From Synechococcus elongatus PCC 11801 (GTDB taxonomy: Bacteria; Cyanobacteriota; Cyanobacteriia; Synechococcales; Synechococcaceae): a DNA stretch of 64,000 nt. Below the pieces are notes generated by a model. That model was not told where the DNA came from and did no database searches. It saw only the letters and a program-made list of their open reading frames with translations. The stretch lies in contig NZ_CP030139.2 of the NCBI RefSeq assembly GCF_003846445.2, forward strand, positions 1,426,001-1,490,000, given 5' to 3'. Positions 1 through 7,781 of the stretch are shown one piece after another (the first letter of the stretch is position 1; each line of letters begins with the position of its first letter). The translations under genes and the position numbers were made by a program.

Positions 1-605
1 AGCAGTTCCGGCGTAAAGTGCAAGCCCGCCGTTGGTGCCGCCACTGCGCCCATCTCCCGGCTGTAGACCGTCTGGTAGCGCTCAGGATCGCTGCTGCTGG
101 TGTGGATATAGGGCGGGAGTGGCATTTCTCCCAGAGTCGCCAGCCGTGACCAAAAAGCTTCTGGTTCACCTCGGAAGCGCAACCACCGGCCCCCTGTGGC
201 TGGATCGCTCGCTTCCACATCAGCGACTAACAGTGGATCTTCAGGATTTGGCCCAAAGGTGATCGCCGCTCCAGGCTTCAGCCGTTTCCCCGGTTTGACT
301 AGGGTCAGCCAATAACCTGGACCGTGCTCCTCCACCAGCAGCACCTCGACTGGCACGCCCGTGTCGATTTTTTGGCCATACAAGCGAGCAGGGATAACGC
401 GGGTGTCATTGATGATCAGCAAGTCGCCAGGATTGAGCAGTTGCGGCAGGTCGTAGAAGTTCCGATGCCACAGCTGCTCGCGATCGGGAAAAACCAAGAG
501 GCGGGCATGATCGCGGGGCTCAACGGCCGTTTGGGCAATCCGATCCGCTGGTAACTCGTAGTCGTAGGCATCCAGTTGCCAATCCGAGGGAGAAGACTCG
601 TTCAC
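1..605 (-). CDS. queA: S-adenosylmethionine:tRNA ribosyltransferase-isomerase (partial, 3' end cut)
   Basis: QueA transfers and isomerises the ribosyl group of SAM onto 7-aminomethyl-7-deazaguanine in tRNA to give epoxyqueuosine. The reverse strand reads from a GTG at 605 and opens with an acidic lead into DYELPADRIAQ, followed by LVFPDREQLWHRNF, NPGDLLIINDTRVIPARLYG and, near the edge, AAPTAGLHFTPEL. All are hallmark QueA segments (the DYELP start, the NDTRVIPARL strand and the PTAGLHFT loop). About 200 codons are visible, roughly the N-terminal 55% of the family's usual ~360 residues; the rest lies before base 1. No ATG is available near the conserved start, so GTG is chosen. It is divergent from the bicupin gene at 651. 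The family assignment is secure; the start is an inference. Confidence 0.93.
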   Translation of the reverse strand, partial: MNESSPSDWQLDAYDYELPADRIAQTAVEPRDHARLLVFPDREQLWHRNFYDLPQLLNPGDLLIINDTRVIPARLYGQKIDTGVPVEVLLVEEHGPGYWLTLVKPGKRLKPGAAITFGPNPEDPLLVADVEASDPATGGRWLRFRGEPEAFWSRLATLGEMPLPPYIHTSSSDPERYQTVYSREMGAVAAPTAGLHFTPEL

Positions 606-650
606 AGACAGAAGCTCGAAAGAATGAGGTTAGCGAAGTGAATCACAGCG

Positions 651-1700
651 ATGAGCGATCGCAATCACGATCCCGTGTCCCAGATGACAGATCTGAGAGG
701 TGCGCTCGTTACAATCGTGCCATCGCTGCTGGCCTGCGTTGATATGGTGATTGCTTCTAACTCGATCGGTGTAACGGCTGAGGCCCTGCTCTACGACTAT
801 CGTGAAGCTGCCAATCCCCTCGGGCAACGCCTGATTTCGCGAGTTCCCTATCAAGACTGGGGTGCAGAGCTGCACCAAGCGCCAGCAACGGCGATTATTC
901 CGCTTGACCTGAGTGAAGCCCTGGGTTGCGAAGGGCCGGCCACCTCGCCCTCCCTCCTAGCGAACTTCGTTCACATTTTGCCAAATCAAGCGATCGAAAC
1001 CACCGCGATCGCTACTAGCCAGATTTTCTACGTGTTGCGCGGACAGGGCGTGACCCGTGTCGCCGATCAGGAAATTGCTTGGACGGAAGGCTGCTGCCTG
1101 GCGCTGCCCACCGATGCGATCGCGACCCACTATGCCCAGACGGATAGCGCCTTCTATTGGGTTCACGATGCACCGTTGCTACGCTACCTCGGCGTCAAAC
1201 CCGATCGCGCCCGCTTCCAGCCAACGCTCTACCGCCGCCAAGACCTGGAGCAGACCCTCGCTGCGATCGCTGCGGATCCCAAGTCCAAAAAGGCGAATCG
1301 TCTTAGCGTCCTACTCGCCAATCAGAACTTTCCCCAGACGCGCACGATCACCCATACGATTTGGGCGATGTTTGGATTGCTGCCGCCCGACGTTGTGCAA
1401 GCTCCCCACCGTCACCAATCCGTGGCGCTGGATTTGATTTTGGATTGTCAGCCCGGTTGCTACACCTTGGTGGGCACACAGCTGGATGAGCGCGGTCAAA
1501 TTCGCAACCCCGTCCGTGTTGACTGGCGGCCCTACTCGGTGTTTGTAACGCCGCCGGGTTACTGGCATGCCCACTACAACGAGTCGGGCCATGAAGCCCA
1601 TTTGCTGCCGATTCAAGATGCTGGTTTACACACCTATCTGCGGACGCTCGATATTCTGTTCGCCCGCAGTAATGGCCAGATCTCGGATGAGGCAGCTTAG
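651..1700 (+). CDS. Bicupin-fold protein of unknown substrate
   Basis: A 349-residue protein with two cupin-like halves. The first carries TSQIFYVLRGQGVTRV and WTEGCCLALP, a typical 'function plus beta-barrel turn' cupin pattern. The second carries VQAPHRHQSVALDLIL and TPPGYWHAHYNESGHEA, whose histidines could bind a metal. Gentisate/1-hydroxy-2-naphthoate dioxygenase-type bicupins look similar, but I cannot assign a substrate. The reading frame opens at ATG 651, 45 nt after the divergent queA start. In-frame ATG codons at 684 and 744 are alternative starts, and the first 30 residues are not obviously cupin. The 3' end overlaps the convergent HAD gene by 4 nt. A soluble cytoplasmic location is likely, as no signal peptide is evident. 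Confidence 0.75.
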   Translation: MSDRNHDPVSQMTDLRGALVTIVPSLLACVDMVIASNSIGVTAEALLYDYREAANPLGQRLISRVPYQDWGAELHQAPATAIIPLDLSEALGCEGPATSPSLLANFVHILPNQAIETTAIATSQIFYVLRGQGVTRVADQEIAWTEGCCLALPTDAIATHYAQTDSAFYWVHDAPLLRYLGVKPDRARFQPTLYRRQDLEQTLAAIAADPKSKKANRLSVLLANQNFPQTRTITHTIWAMFGLLPPDVVQAPHRHQSVALDLILDCQPGCYTLVGTQLDERGQIRNPVRVDWRPYSVFVTPPGYWHAHYNESGHEAHLLPIQDAGLHTYLRTLDILFARSNGQISDEAA

Positions 1701-2497
1701 CTTAGCAGCGCTTTGACGCGATCGCTCGTCAGAGCTTCCACACCCTCGACTACGCAGTCTGCGCCAGCTTCTGTCAGCTGTTGGGCGTAGCGATCGCGAT
1801 CGCTGGCAGTCTCCAGATGCGGTGGCAAAACTCCCACGGCATACCAAGGGCGATCGCTCGCTTCATAGCGAGCCCGCCACACTGTCAACATATCGGCAAC
1901 GGTGTCGCCAGCATAGATCGTTGGGAGCTGGGGATCGGACGCAAGGCGCTGAGCTGCCGTAATCAATCCGGTTGGGTTGGGCTTATCCGGAGCATCGCCC
2001 ATAGCAATTAGCACAGGAGGATTGATGCCAACACGCTGTTCCAAAACAAAGCGGGCTGAGGCTGGCGTCGCACCACTAAAAAAGCCCCAAGCTACGCCAT
2101 CTGCACTTAAAGCTTGCAGATAGTCGGCGGACATCAACAACGGCTCATCGCAAATGTAGCCATCCCACGCAGATGGAACGTCCGGTTGCTGGCCGCGATA
2201 GCGCACTTGGAAGAAAGCCACGATCGTCTCGTAGTCCAAAGCCAAGGTATTGCGATCGCGTCCTTGTGCTTCGTAGTAGCGATAGATCAGTTCTTCCGAA
2301 GCTTTCCAGTCGTTGTTCCACTGACCTTCACCCTTAAGGCGATCGATATCGGCTGGTGTTGGCCGATAGCCCCCATCCGTAAAGTGATCGACAGTATCCG
2401 CTAGTGCCCGTCGGTAGGAACGGCTGACATCACGCACTACGCCATCAATATCAAAGACTGCGATCGCCCAAGGCTGTGACACAGGATTGCTCTCCAT
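1697..2497 (-). CDS. HAD-superfamily phosphatase (subfamily IA, TIGR01548-like)
   Basis: 266 residues with all the haloacid dehalogenase motifs. Motif I is VFDIDGVVRD near residue 15 (nucleophile Asp and the +2 Asp). Motif II is FFSGATP. The motif III lysine lies in GDAPDKPNP, and motif IV is YAGDTVADML. The cap segment between motifs I and II is alpha-helical and holds the unusual KGEGQWNNDWKASEELI stretch typical of a cyanobacterial/plant-like HAD-IA group. The physiological phosphate ester is unknown. The gene is convergent with the bicupin and their 3' ends overlap by 4 nt, so the two transcripts must be complementary at their ends. ATG 2497 is the obvious start, just ahead of motif I. 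Confidence 0.85.
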   Translation of the reverse strand: MESNPVSQPWAIAVFDIDGVVRDVSRSYRRALADTVDHFTDGGYRPTPADIDRLKGEGQWNNDWKASEELIYRYYEAQGRDRNTLALDYETIVAFFQVRYRGQQPDVPSAWDGYICDEPLLMSADYLQALSADGVAWGFFSGATPASARFVLEQRVGINPPVLIAMGDAPDKPNPTGLITAAQRLASDPQLPTIYAGDTVADMLTVWRARYEASDRPWYAVGVLPPHLETASDRDRYAQQLTEAGADCVVEGVEALTSDRVKALLS

Positions 2498-2957
2498 GCA
2501 TGTTTCTATGGTGCGCGATCGGGCGGCAGACTCTTATCGTTGATCTGGACAGTCACAACCTTTTTGATAGGATAAAAGACGGCCCATTGGCTCTTAGATG
2601 TCAAGGTGAGCCGATCTGGGGAATGCCCAGTCACCAAGTGAGTTCTATCTCGGGTGCATTATTGCCAGTCAGCTCGTCTGCCTCGCAATCCCCCTAGAAC
2701 TACTGCTCAAGGTGATTTGCAAGGATCAACCATTCTTGCTGAGCAATTCATTCCCTGGCCCATGGGCAACGGGTAGTTGTCGATGCCTGCTGCATGCTCA
2801 ATTCAGGATCGCCTGAGTCCGCTCAATGGCTCCTGAACTCCTGCGGTAGTGGGAAAAGACTCGGAAAATCTGAGTCAACGCTGCGCCCTGATCAGGCTTG
2901 ATCCGGTGCAGGCTCAAGGTGATAGGTACGTCAGCCAGGCATGGCTGGGAGGTCGGA
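2498..2957. other. 460-nt intergenic stretch without a convincing gene
   Basis: Between the HAD gene and ycf65. Both neighbours are transcribed away from it, so it must hold two promoters. A short frame at 2476-2697 has no recognisable protein and no ribosome-binding site. A TTTTTGATAGGATAAAAG tract near 2560-2577 is the most promoter-like AT-rich spot, but it lacks a clear -35 element. No repeat, tRNA or terminator was seen. Confidence 0.5.
2947..2957 (+). promoter_or_regulatory. Strong Shine-Dalgarno that fixes the ycf65 start
   Basis: GGGAGG at 2947-2952 lies five bases before TTG 2958. It is the only good ribosome-binding site in this frame and supports a TTG start giving [11 protein letters not shown], which matches the usual N-terminus of the family. 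The longer reading from TTG 2898 would add 20 residues with no family resemblance. Confidence 0.75.
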
Positions 2958-3257
2958 TTGTCCAGGTTTACGATCAAAATTCTTTGGCTGAACGAAAACG
3001 TTGCGATCGCAGTCGATCAAGTCGTTGGTAAAGCAACCAGCCCGTTGACGGCCTATTATTTCTGGCCGCGTCATGATGCTTGGGAACAACTGAAAACCGA
3101 GCTCGAAAGCAAAAGCTGGATCACGGAAGCAGAACGGGTTGAATTGCTCAACCAAGCAACCGAAGTGATCAACTACTGGCAAGAAGAAGGGAAAGGCAAG
3201 CCGTTGGCACAAGCGCAGGCTCGTTTCCCAGAACTGGTCTTCACCGGCAGTAACTAG
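2958..3257 (+). CDS. ycf65: Plastid/cyanobacterial-specific 30S ribosomal protein PSRP-3 (Ycf65)
   Basis: 99 residues. The stretch [18 protein letters not shown], the centre [19 protein letters not shown], and [19 protein letters not shown] followed by [20 protein letters not shown] are the family's signature. PSRP-3 is a small-subunit ribosomal protein found in chloroplasts and cyanobacteria but not in other bacteria. The chosen TTG start has a GGGAGG site five bases upstream; translation from TTG 2898 is possible but unlikely. The gene stands alone and is followed at once by a strong hairpin terminator at 3281. It is easily mis-annotated as a 119-residue hypothetical protein because the start is not ATG. 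Confidence 0.93.
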   Translation: MSRFTIKILWLNENVAIAVDQVVGKATSPLTAYYFWPRHDAWEQLKTELESKSWITEAERVELLNQATEVINYWQEEGKGKPLAQAQARFPELVFTGSN

Positions 3258-3280
3258 TCAGCAATCCAGCTGTAGCTGAT

Positions 3281-3315
3281 AAAAGGGTCTTGGGTCATTG
3301 ATCCAAGACCCTTTT
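3281..3315. terminator. Bidirectional hairpin terminator after ycf65
   Basis: AAAAGGGTCTTGG, a 9-nt loop, then CCAAGACCCTTTT: a perfect 13-bp inverted repeat flanked by A and T runs. It can end ycf65 on the plus strand and the coiled-coil/HEAT gene on the minus strand. Confidence 0.9.
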
Positions 3316-3333
3316 GCGATCGGGGGAACATAA

Positions 3334-3373
3334 CCCACCACTGGATTCCTAGTTTCAGAACTCCAGTAGTGGG
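3334..3373 (-). terminator. Second inverted repeat behind the HEAT gene
   Basis: CCCACCACTGGA (3334-3345) pairs with TCCAGTAGTGGG (3362-3373) with one mismatch. It lies 11 nt past the HEAT gene stop. No T-run follows directly, so it may only assist the hairpin at 3281-3315. Confidence 0.45.
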
Positions 3374-3384
3374 TGCAGTAGCTG

Positions 3385-4326
3385 CTAGCGAGCAGATCGC
3401 CGCGATCGCGATTTTTTCTTCGTGGCTTTGGCCTTGCGCAGGGCACCGCGGAAAGGGGTCAGTCCTGCATTGGCGGCTTTGACAACGGTAGGATCCGTGT
3501 CTCGCAGGGCTTGTCGCAGCAGCGGCAGCACTTTAGGCGATCGCCAGTCACTCAAGGCTTCAACCACAGCGAGGCGGACCGTGGCGCTGGGATCGCGTCC
3601 TAATTCCGCAAGGACCCGCACAATTGCCGCAACTTGACTAGCTGCACTGGCACTAGCGATCGCACCCAGAGCGAATGCAGTATTCGCCCGTGTCTGTTCA
3701 TCGCGATCGCGAGCCTGCTGGAGTAGGTCTTCCAAGACAATACCCGAGGTACTGGGCAAGATGCTGCTCTCGGAAGTCAGAAGTGTAGTTCCACCAGAAG
3801 AGGTGGATTCAACGATAGTGGATGGTTCTGCTGCAGTCGTTGGGGGCTGTGTCCGTACCCCTGCATTGAGGGTTTGCGCCAGCCGCTGCTCAAGGTTGTG
3901 CGTGCATTGCTGCAGGGCGAGGATTTGCTCGCGTTGCTGGCTGATCTGAGTTTCGAGGGCGTGAATAGTGGCAGTGCGGCTCGCGAGCTCGGTTTGATGC
4001 TGACTTTCAGCCGCAGCCAAGCTGGTTTGTAGGCCACTGAGTTGCGCCTCGAGCTCCCGCTTCTGCGTCTCAAGAGTACTGAGATCGCCTTGAGCGGTCG
4101 CTAAAGCTGACTCTAAGTTGCTGATTTGCGCTTTTAGATCTTGGACCGCTTCGTGATGACGCTGCCCTTGTGCGTTCAGTTCATCGTTCAACCGCTTGTC
4201 TTGGCGTTGCAGGTCTTGGCTGAGCTGCTGACGGCTGGTTTCTGCCTTCTTCAGCCGTGGCCAGAGAATCGCGTAGGCTCCACCTGCACCAATAGCGAGT
4301 CCCACAACTCCTGCGATCGCATTCAT
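3385..4326 (-). CDS. Membrane-anchored coiled-coil protein with C-terminal HEAT repeats
   Basis: About 313 residues from ATG 4326; a TTG at 4363-4365 would add 13. Domain order: one N-terminal transmembrane helix (VVGLAIGAGGAYAILW); a long coiled coil of ~130 residues rich in Gln, Glu and Leu; a Ser/Thr/Pro linker; two to three HEAT-like repeats (DEQTRANTAFALGAIA, DPSATVRLAVVEALSD, DTDPTVVKAANAGL); and a very basic tail, KATKKKSRSRRSAR. It would sit in the plasma or thylakoid membrane with a scaffold-like cytoplasmic part. The HEAT units resemble those of phycobilisome lyase-type proteins, but no lyase residues are recognisable and no function is assigned. ATG 4326 is favoured because GAAGAGG precedes it and the transmembrane helix follows directly. 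Confidence 0.7.
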   Translation of the reverse strand: MNAIAGVVGLAIGAGGAYAILWPRLKKAETSRQQLSQDLQRQDKRLNDELNAQGQRHHEAVQDLKAQISNLESALATAQGDLSTLETQKRELEAQLSGLQTSLAAAESQHQTELASRTATIHALETQISQQREQILALQQCTHNLEQRLAQTLNAGVRTQPPTTAAEPSTIVESTSSGGTTLLTSESSILPSTSGIVLEDLLQQARDRDEQTRANTAFALGAIASASAASQVAAIVRVLAELGRDPSATVRLAVVEALSDWRSPKVLPLLRQALRDTDPTVVKAANAGLTPFRGALRKAKATKKKSRSRRSAR

Positions 4327-4683
4327 CCGCGCAGCCTCTTCTGTGACATCAAGGGTCTGCCCCAATTATGCGACTAGGGTGATCGCCGACCCAATAGCGA
4401 GCGATTGCAGGGCTGCCAATGACAGTTGCAAACGCGATCGTCCCATAGCAGTTGGGCGACTTGTTCAGACAGCATGAAGCGCTTAATTGCAAACGAAATG
4501 ACACTCTCCTCAGACTGGATTACGCCCATTAGCCGTGAATTTTTGCAACAGAATCAGGGGCAAGCTGGGTCAATTCAATGAACTTTTATAACGGCACTTC
4601 GAGGCGTTGCGATCGTGCAGCAGCGACGCTTCTACAATACTTGCGGCTCTTTCTGCCTGATTGGTTCTCTACAGGAGATTGCA
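4327..4683. other. Intergenic region upstream of psaI
   Basis: 357 nt between the divergent coiled-coil/HEAT gene and psaI. A -10-like TACAAT lies at 4633-4638, about 45 nt before the psaI ATG, but the nearest -35-like TTGCGA (4607-4612) is 20 nt upstream, so the promoter call is weak. AT-rich tracts occur near 4486 and 4580. I found no clear HLR1-type direct repeat. Confidence 0.4.
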
Positions 4684-4800
4684 ATGTCTGGTGACTTTGC
4701 TGCTGCCTTCTTGCCGACTATTTTTGTACCGCTCGTAGGTCTGGGCTTCCCTGCAGTCCTGATGAGCTTGCTGTTCACCTACATTGAGTCGGAAGCCTAG
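4684..4800 (+). CDS. psaI: Photosystem I reaction centre subunit VIII
   Basis: A 38-residue single-span thylakoid protein: MSGDFAAAFLPTIFVPLVGL then a hydrophobic helix ending YIESEA. Length, start and end are all standard for PsaI. An AGGAG sits eight bases before ATG 4684; a longer frame opening at 4615 has no such support. PsaI helps PsaL bind and thereby supports PSI trimerisation. psaL follows after 45 nt, so the two are almost certainly one transcript ending at the hairpin at 5389. Confidence 0.95.
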   Translation: MSGDFAAAFLPTIFVPLVGLGFPAVLMSLLFTYIESEA

Positions 4801-4845
4801 AGGCTCTGGCTTTAACCGCACTATTGTCCTATTCGGAGTTCTGCA

Positions 4846-5346
4846 ATGGCCCAAGACGTGATTGCGAATGGCGGCACGCCTGAGATTGGCAACCTAGCAA
4901 CGCCGATCAACTCTTCCCCGTTTACCCGAACCTTTATCAACGCGCTGCCGATCTATCGTCGCGGCCTTAGCTCCAATCGCCGTGGTCTCGAAATCGGCAT
5001 GGCTCATGGCTTCTTGCTCTATGGGCCGTTCAGCATTTTGGGCCCTCTGCGCAATACCGAAACCGCGGGTTCTGCTGGCTTGCTGGCAACCGTTGGTCTG
5101 GTTGTGATTTTGACCGTTTGCCTCTCGCTCTACGGCAATGCGGGTTCTGGTCCGGCTCCGGCAGAAAGCACGGTGACCACACCCAATCCTCCGCAAGAAC
5201 TGTTCACGAAAGAAGGCTGGAGTGAATTCACCAGCGGCTTCATCCTGGGTGGCTTGGGTGGCGCGTTCTTTGCGTTCTACCTCGCCTCGACGCCCTACGT
5301 GCAACCGTTGGTCAAAATTGCCGCTGGCGTTTGGTCGGTGCACTAA
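4846..5346 (+). CDS. psaL: Photosystem I reaction centre subunit XI
   Basis: 166 residues with the cyanobacterial PsaL pattern: N-terminal GTPEIGNLATPINSS, the chlorophyll-region INALPIYRRGLSSNRRGLEI and MAHGFLLYGPF, then hydrophobic spans at AGLLATVGLVVILTVCLSLY and SGFILGGLGGAFFAFYLAS. PsaL forms the trimer interface of cyanobacterial PSI. ATG 4846 gives the standard N-terminus. It follows psaI by 45 nt and is followed 42 nt later by a strong intrinsic terminator, which defines a compact psaI-psaL operon. Confidence 0.97.
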   Translation: MAQDVIANGGTPEIGNLATPINSSPFTRTFINALPIYRRGLSSNRRGLEIGMAHGFLLYGPFSILGPLRNTETAGSAGLLATVGLVVILTVCLSLYGNAGSGPAPAESTVTTPNPPQELFTKEGWSEFTSGFILGGLGGAFFAFYLASTPYVQPLVKIAAGVWSVH

Positions 5347-5388
5347 GTCCGTTACGACCGAATCCACCTCGTTCCTGACAAGATGCAG

Positions 5389-5416
5389 CGAGTCCTCAAT
5401 TGAGGACTCGTTTTTT
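5389..5416 (+). terminator. Intrinsic terminator of psaI-psaL
   Basis: CGAGTCCTCAATTGAGGACTCG is a perfect 22-nt palindrome followed by six T, 42 nt after the psaL stop. Confidence 0.93.
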
Positions 5417-5494
5417 CTGGGTGCGCGATCGCTCTTCATCCCTAGTGAACATCGCTGGCAGTGAGCTGATGATCAGGAGCAGTCTTGAATCGCG

Positions 5495-6376
5495 TTACAA
5501 GCTACCTTGCCCCCATAGACAGCGCACACCAACCGCACCAATTCCGATCGCAATTGCCCAGCGATCGCGGCGTTGCAGTTGCAGATCATGCCAAGGGACA
5601 CGATGTCGGCTGGGGCTGGTAAAGCCGCGCACCTGCATGCTGGCCGCAATTTGCTCCGCCCGCAGCAAGAGATTTTGCAAAACGCGTTCAGCGACTAATA
5701 GCCAGATTTGCAGCCCTCGCCGCCAACCCAACTGCTTCCAGTCGATCGCCCGAGTCGTCACCGATCGATAGAGACTTTGGATCTCTTCCAGTACCAGCGG
5801 CAAGAAGCGCAATCCAAGAGTGAGTGCCAGCGAAATTTCCGTGACGGGAATGCCCCAACGCCGTAGCGGTGCCAGACAATCCTCGATCGCCGCCGTAATT
5901 TCTTCTGGCGTAGTGGTCAGTAGATAAAGGGTTGTGCTGTAGAGCAGCGTGAAAATTAGTGTGCTGGTGCGGATCGCAAGGTTGAGCGATCGCTGAGTGA
6001 CTCGTAGATTGCCCCAACTCCAAAGGTCAAAGCGGTAGTCGCTCGCTGGCGGCAGCGTCAGACCCGAATCGGGTCGATAGGACTGCTGAGTCAGGAGCTG
6101 ACCATCGGGCAGTACCGCCGTCAGCACGAACAGCAACCCCGCAAGCATCAGCAGCCAGCCCATTTGCTGCCGCCAAACGCGCAGGGGAATGCGGGCGCTG
6201 AAGGTCAGGAGCAACAGTGCAACCACCAGACCAATGCGCCAGAGCGGACTAGCCAAAATTGGGCTGAGCAAGAACAGCATCAGCCAACCCAATTTCACTC
6301 GCGGATCTAGTCGATGCAGCCAAGTCACCGGCTGCTCGAGATATAGCCCCAACGGCAGCGATCGCAGTAAATCCAT
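5495..6376 (-). CDS. Energy-coupling factor transporter transmembrane protein EcfT (CbiQ family)
   Basis: 293 residues with four to six hydrophobic spans (such as LGWLMLFLLSPILASPLW and GWLLMLAGLLFVLTAVL). The C-terminal cytoplasmic part carries RAEQIAASMQVRGF, the Ala-Arg-Gly coupling helix that docks on the ATPases of ECF vitamin/metal importers. No ATPase or substrate-binding S component lies nearby, so it is a solitary T subunit that must use partners encoded elsewhere. A chloroplast homologue group (ABCI12-like) is known to me. It starts 9 nt after the der stop and is probably the last gene of the kinase-der-ecfT unit. Confidence 0.82.
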   Translation of the reverse strand: MDLLRSLPLGLYLEQPVTWLHRLDPRVKLGWLMLFLLSPILASPLWRIGLVVALLLLTFSARIPLRVWRQQMGWLLMLAGLLFVLTAVLPDGQLLTQQSYRPDSGLTLPPASDYRFDLWSWGNLRVTQRSLNLAIRTSTLIFTLLYSTTLYLLTTTPEEITAAIEDCLAPLRRWGIPVTEISLALTLGLRFLPLVLEEIQSLYRSVTTRAIDWKQLGWRRGLQIWLLVAERVLQNLLLRAEQIAASMQVRGFTSPSRHRVPWHDLQLQRRDRWAIAIGIGAVGVRCLWGQGSL

Positions 6377-6385
6377 TGGAGCAGT

Positions 6386-7747
6386 TTAAACGCGGGTGGC
6401 TCGATTGGCGCCGCGCTCCAATTCCCGTGATTTTTTACCACGCCAGAAGAGGCGGATTGGGGTGCCGCTGAAGCCGAGGCTTTCCCGGAATTGGCGCTCA
6501 ATGTAGCGGCGATAGGATTCGCCAAACAGCTTGGGATCGTTGACAAACAGCGTGAAGCTAGGCGGCTGGGTGGTGACTTGGGTGCCGTAGTAAATCCGAC
6601 CCTGACGACCTTGACGTGTGGTTGGTGGTGTTCGCCAAGCGATCGCATCACCCAAGACTTCATTGATTACGGAAGTGCCGACGCGGCGACGGTGCTGCTC
6701 TACCACGGTGTTGACTTGGTCGAGAATCTTCTCAACCCGCTGACCAGTCAGCGCACTGACAAAAATCATCGGTGCCCAGTCGAGGAAGTAGAGGCGATCG
6801 CGCAGTTGCCGTTCCACCTCGTAGATGGTGCTGGAGTCTTTTTCGTGGGCATCCCACTTGTTGACGACGATCACGCAAGCACGGCCATCTTCTTCGATCC
6901 GACCTGCCAGTTTTTGATCTTGATCGGTGACGCCATCCAGCACATCGATCACCAGTAAGCAGACATCTGCCCGACGGATCGCTTTGAAGGAGCGATTAAT
7001 TCCGAAAAACTCAGGGCCGTAGTCAACCCCGCGTTTACGGCGAATCCCTGCTGTATCCACCAAGCGATAGCGCTGATCGTTGCGCTCAATCACTGTGTCG
7101 ATCGCATCACGAGTTGTACCCGCGATCGGGCTGACGATTGCCCTTTGTTCACCCAAGAAGGAATTGAGCAGACTAGATTTACCGACATTGGGACGACCGA
7201 CGATCGCTACACCAATTTCCGTTTCTTCCTCAGCTGATTTATCTGCAGGTGGCAACAGCTCGACAACGCGATCGAGCAACTCACCTGTACCACTGCCATG
7301 AATGCTGGAAATCGGCAGTGGTTCACCAAAACCTAAGCCCCAAAATTCCGCTGCTTGGGCAGCACCTTTGTCGGGCGACTCGCATTTGTTGACAGCCACT
7401 ACGATCGGTCGATTTTGATGGCGCAGCCAGTCGGCAATTTCACTGTCGGCTGCCGTTAGACCTGCCTGTCCATCGACGACTAAAACAGCCAGAACTGCTT
7501 CTGCTAAAGCCAACTCAGCCTGTTCACGAATCAGTGGTAAAAACTCGGTGTCGTCGTCAAAAACCAAACCACCAGTGTCAACTACCGTAAAATCGCGATC
7601 GCACCAGAAGGCTTCTTGATACGTGCGATCGCGGGTGACACCGGGTTCATCGTGGACGATCGCTTCGCGGCTGCCGGCCAAACGATTGACTAACGTAGAC
7701 TTCCCAACATTTGGTCGGCCAAGAATGGCGACAATCGGCAGCGGCAT
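6386..7747 (-). CDS. der: Ribosome-assembly GTPase Der (EngA)
   Basis: 453 residues with two tandem GTPase domains, the Der hallmark. The first P-loop, [14 protein letters not shown], lies at ~9-22 with switch and G3 DTGG; the second, [15 protein letters not shown], starts near 183 with DTAG. NKCE and NKWD are the two G4 motifs, and a C-terminal KH-like domain follows. Der acts in late 50S subunit maturation. ATG 7747 gives [17 protein letters not shown]; an upstream ATG at 7768 adds seven residues outside the family pattern. The gene lies between the PfkB kinase (34 nt upstream) and ecfT (9 nt downstream), all leftward. Confidence 0.96.
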   Translation of the reverse strand: MPLPIVAILGRPNVGKSTLVNRLAGSREAIVHDEPGVTRDRTYQEAFWCDRDFTVVDTGGLVFDDDTEFLPLIREQAELALAEAVLAVLVVDGQAGLTAADSEIADWLRHQNRPIVVAVNKCESPDKGAAQAAEFWGLGFGEPLPISSIHGSGTGELLDRVVELLPPADKSAEEETEIGVAIVGRPNVGKSSLLNSFLGEQRAIVSPIAGTTRDAIDTVIERNDQRYRLVDTAGIRRKRGVDYGPEFFGINRSFKAIRRADVCLLVIDVLDGVTDQDQKLAGRIEEDGRACVIVVNKWDAHEKDSSTIYEVERQLRDRLYFLDWAPMIFVSALTGQRVEKILDQVNTVVEQHRRRVGTSVINEVLGDAIAWRTPPTTRQGRQGRIYYGTQVTTQPPSFTLFVNDPKLFGESYRRYIERQFRESLGFSGTPIRLFWRGKKSRELERGANRATRV

Positions 7748-7781
7748 AACAGTCTTACTTACATGCAAACCTTCATTCTAG

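Noticed and set aside
2476-2697. 73-codon frame in the gap before ycf65
   Set aside because: No ribosome site and no recognisable fold; it overlaps the HAD start.
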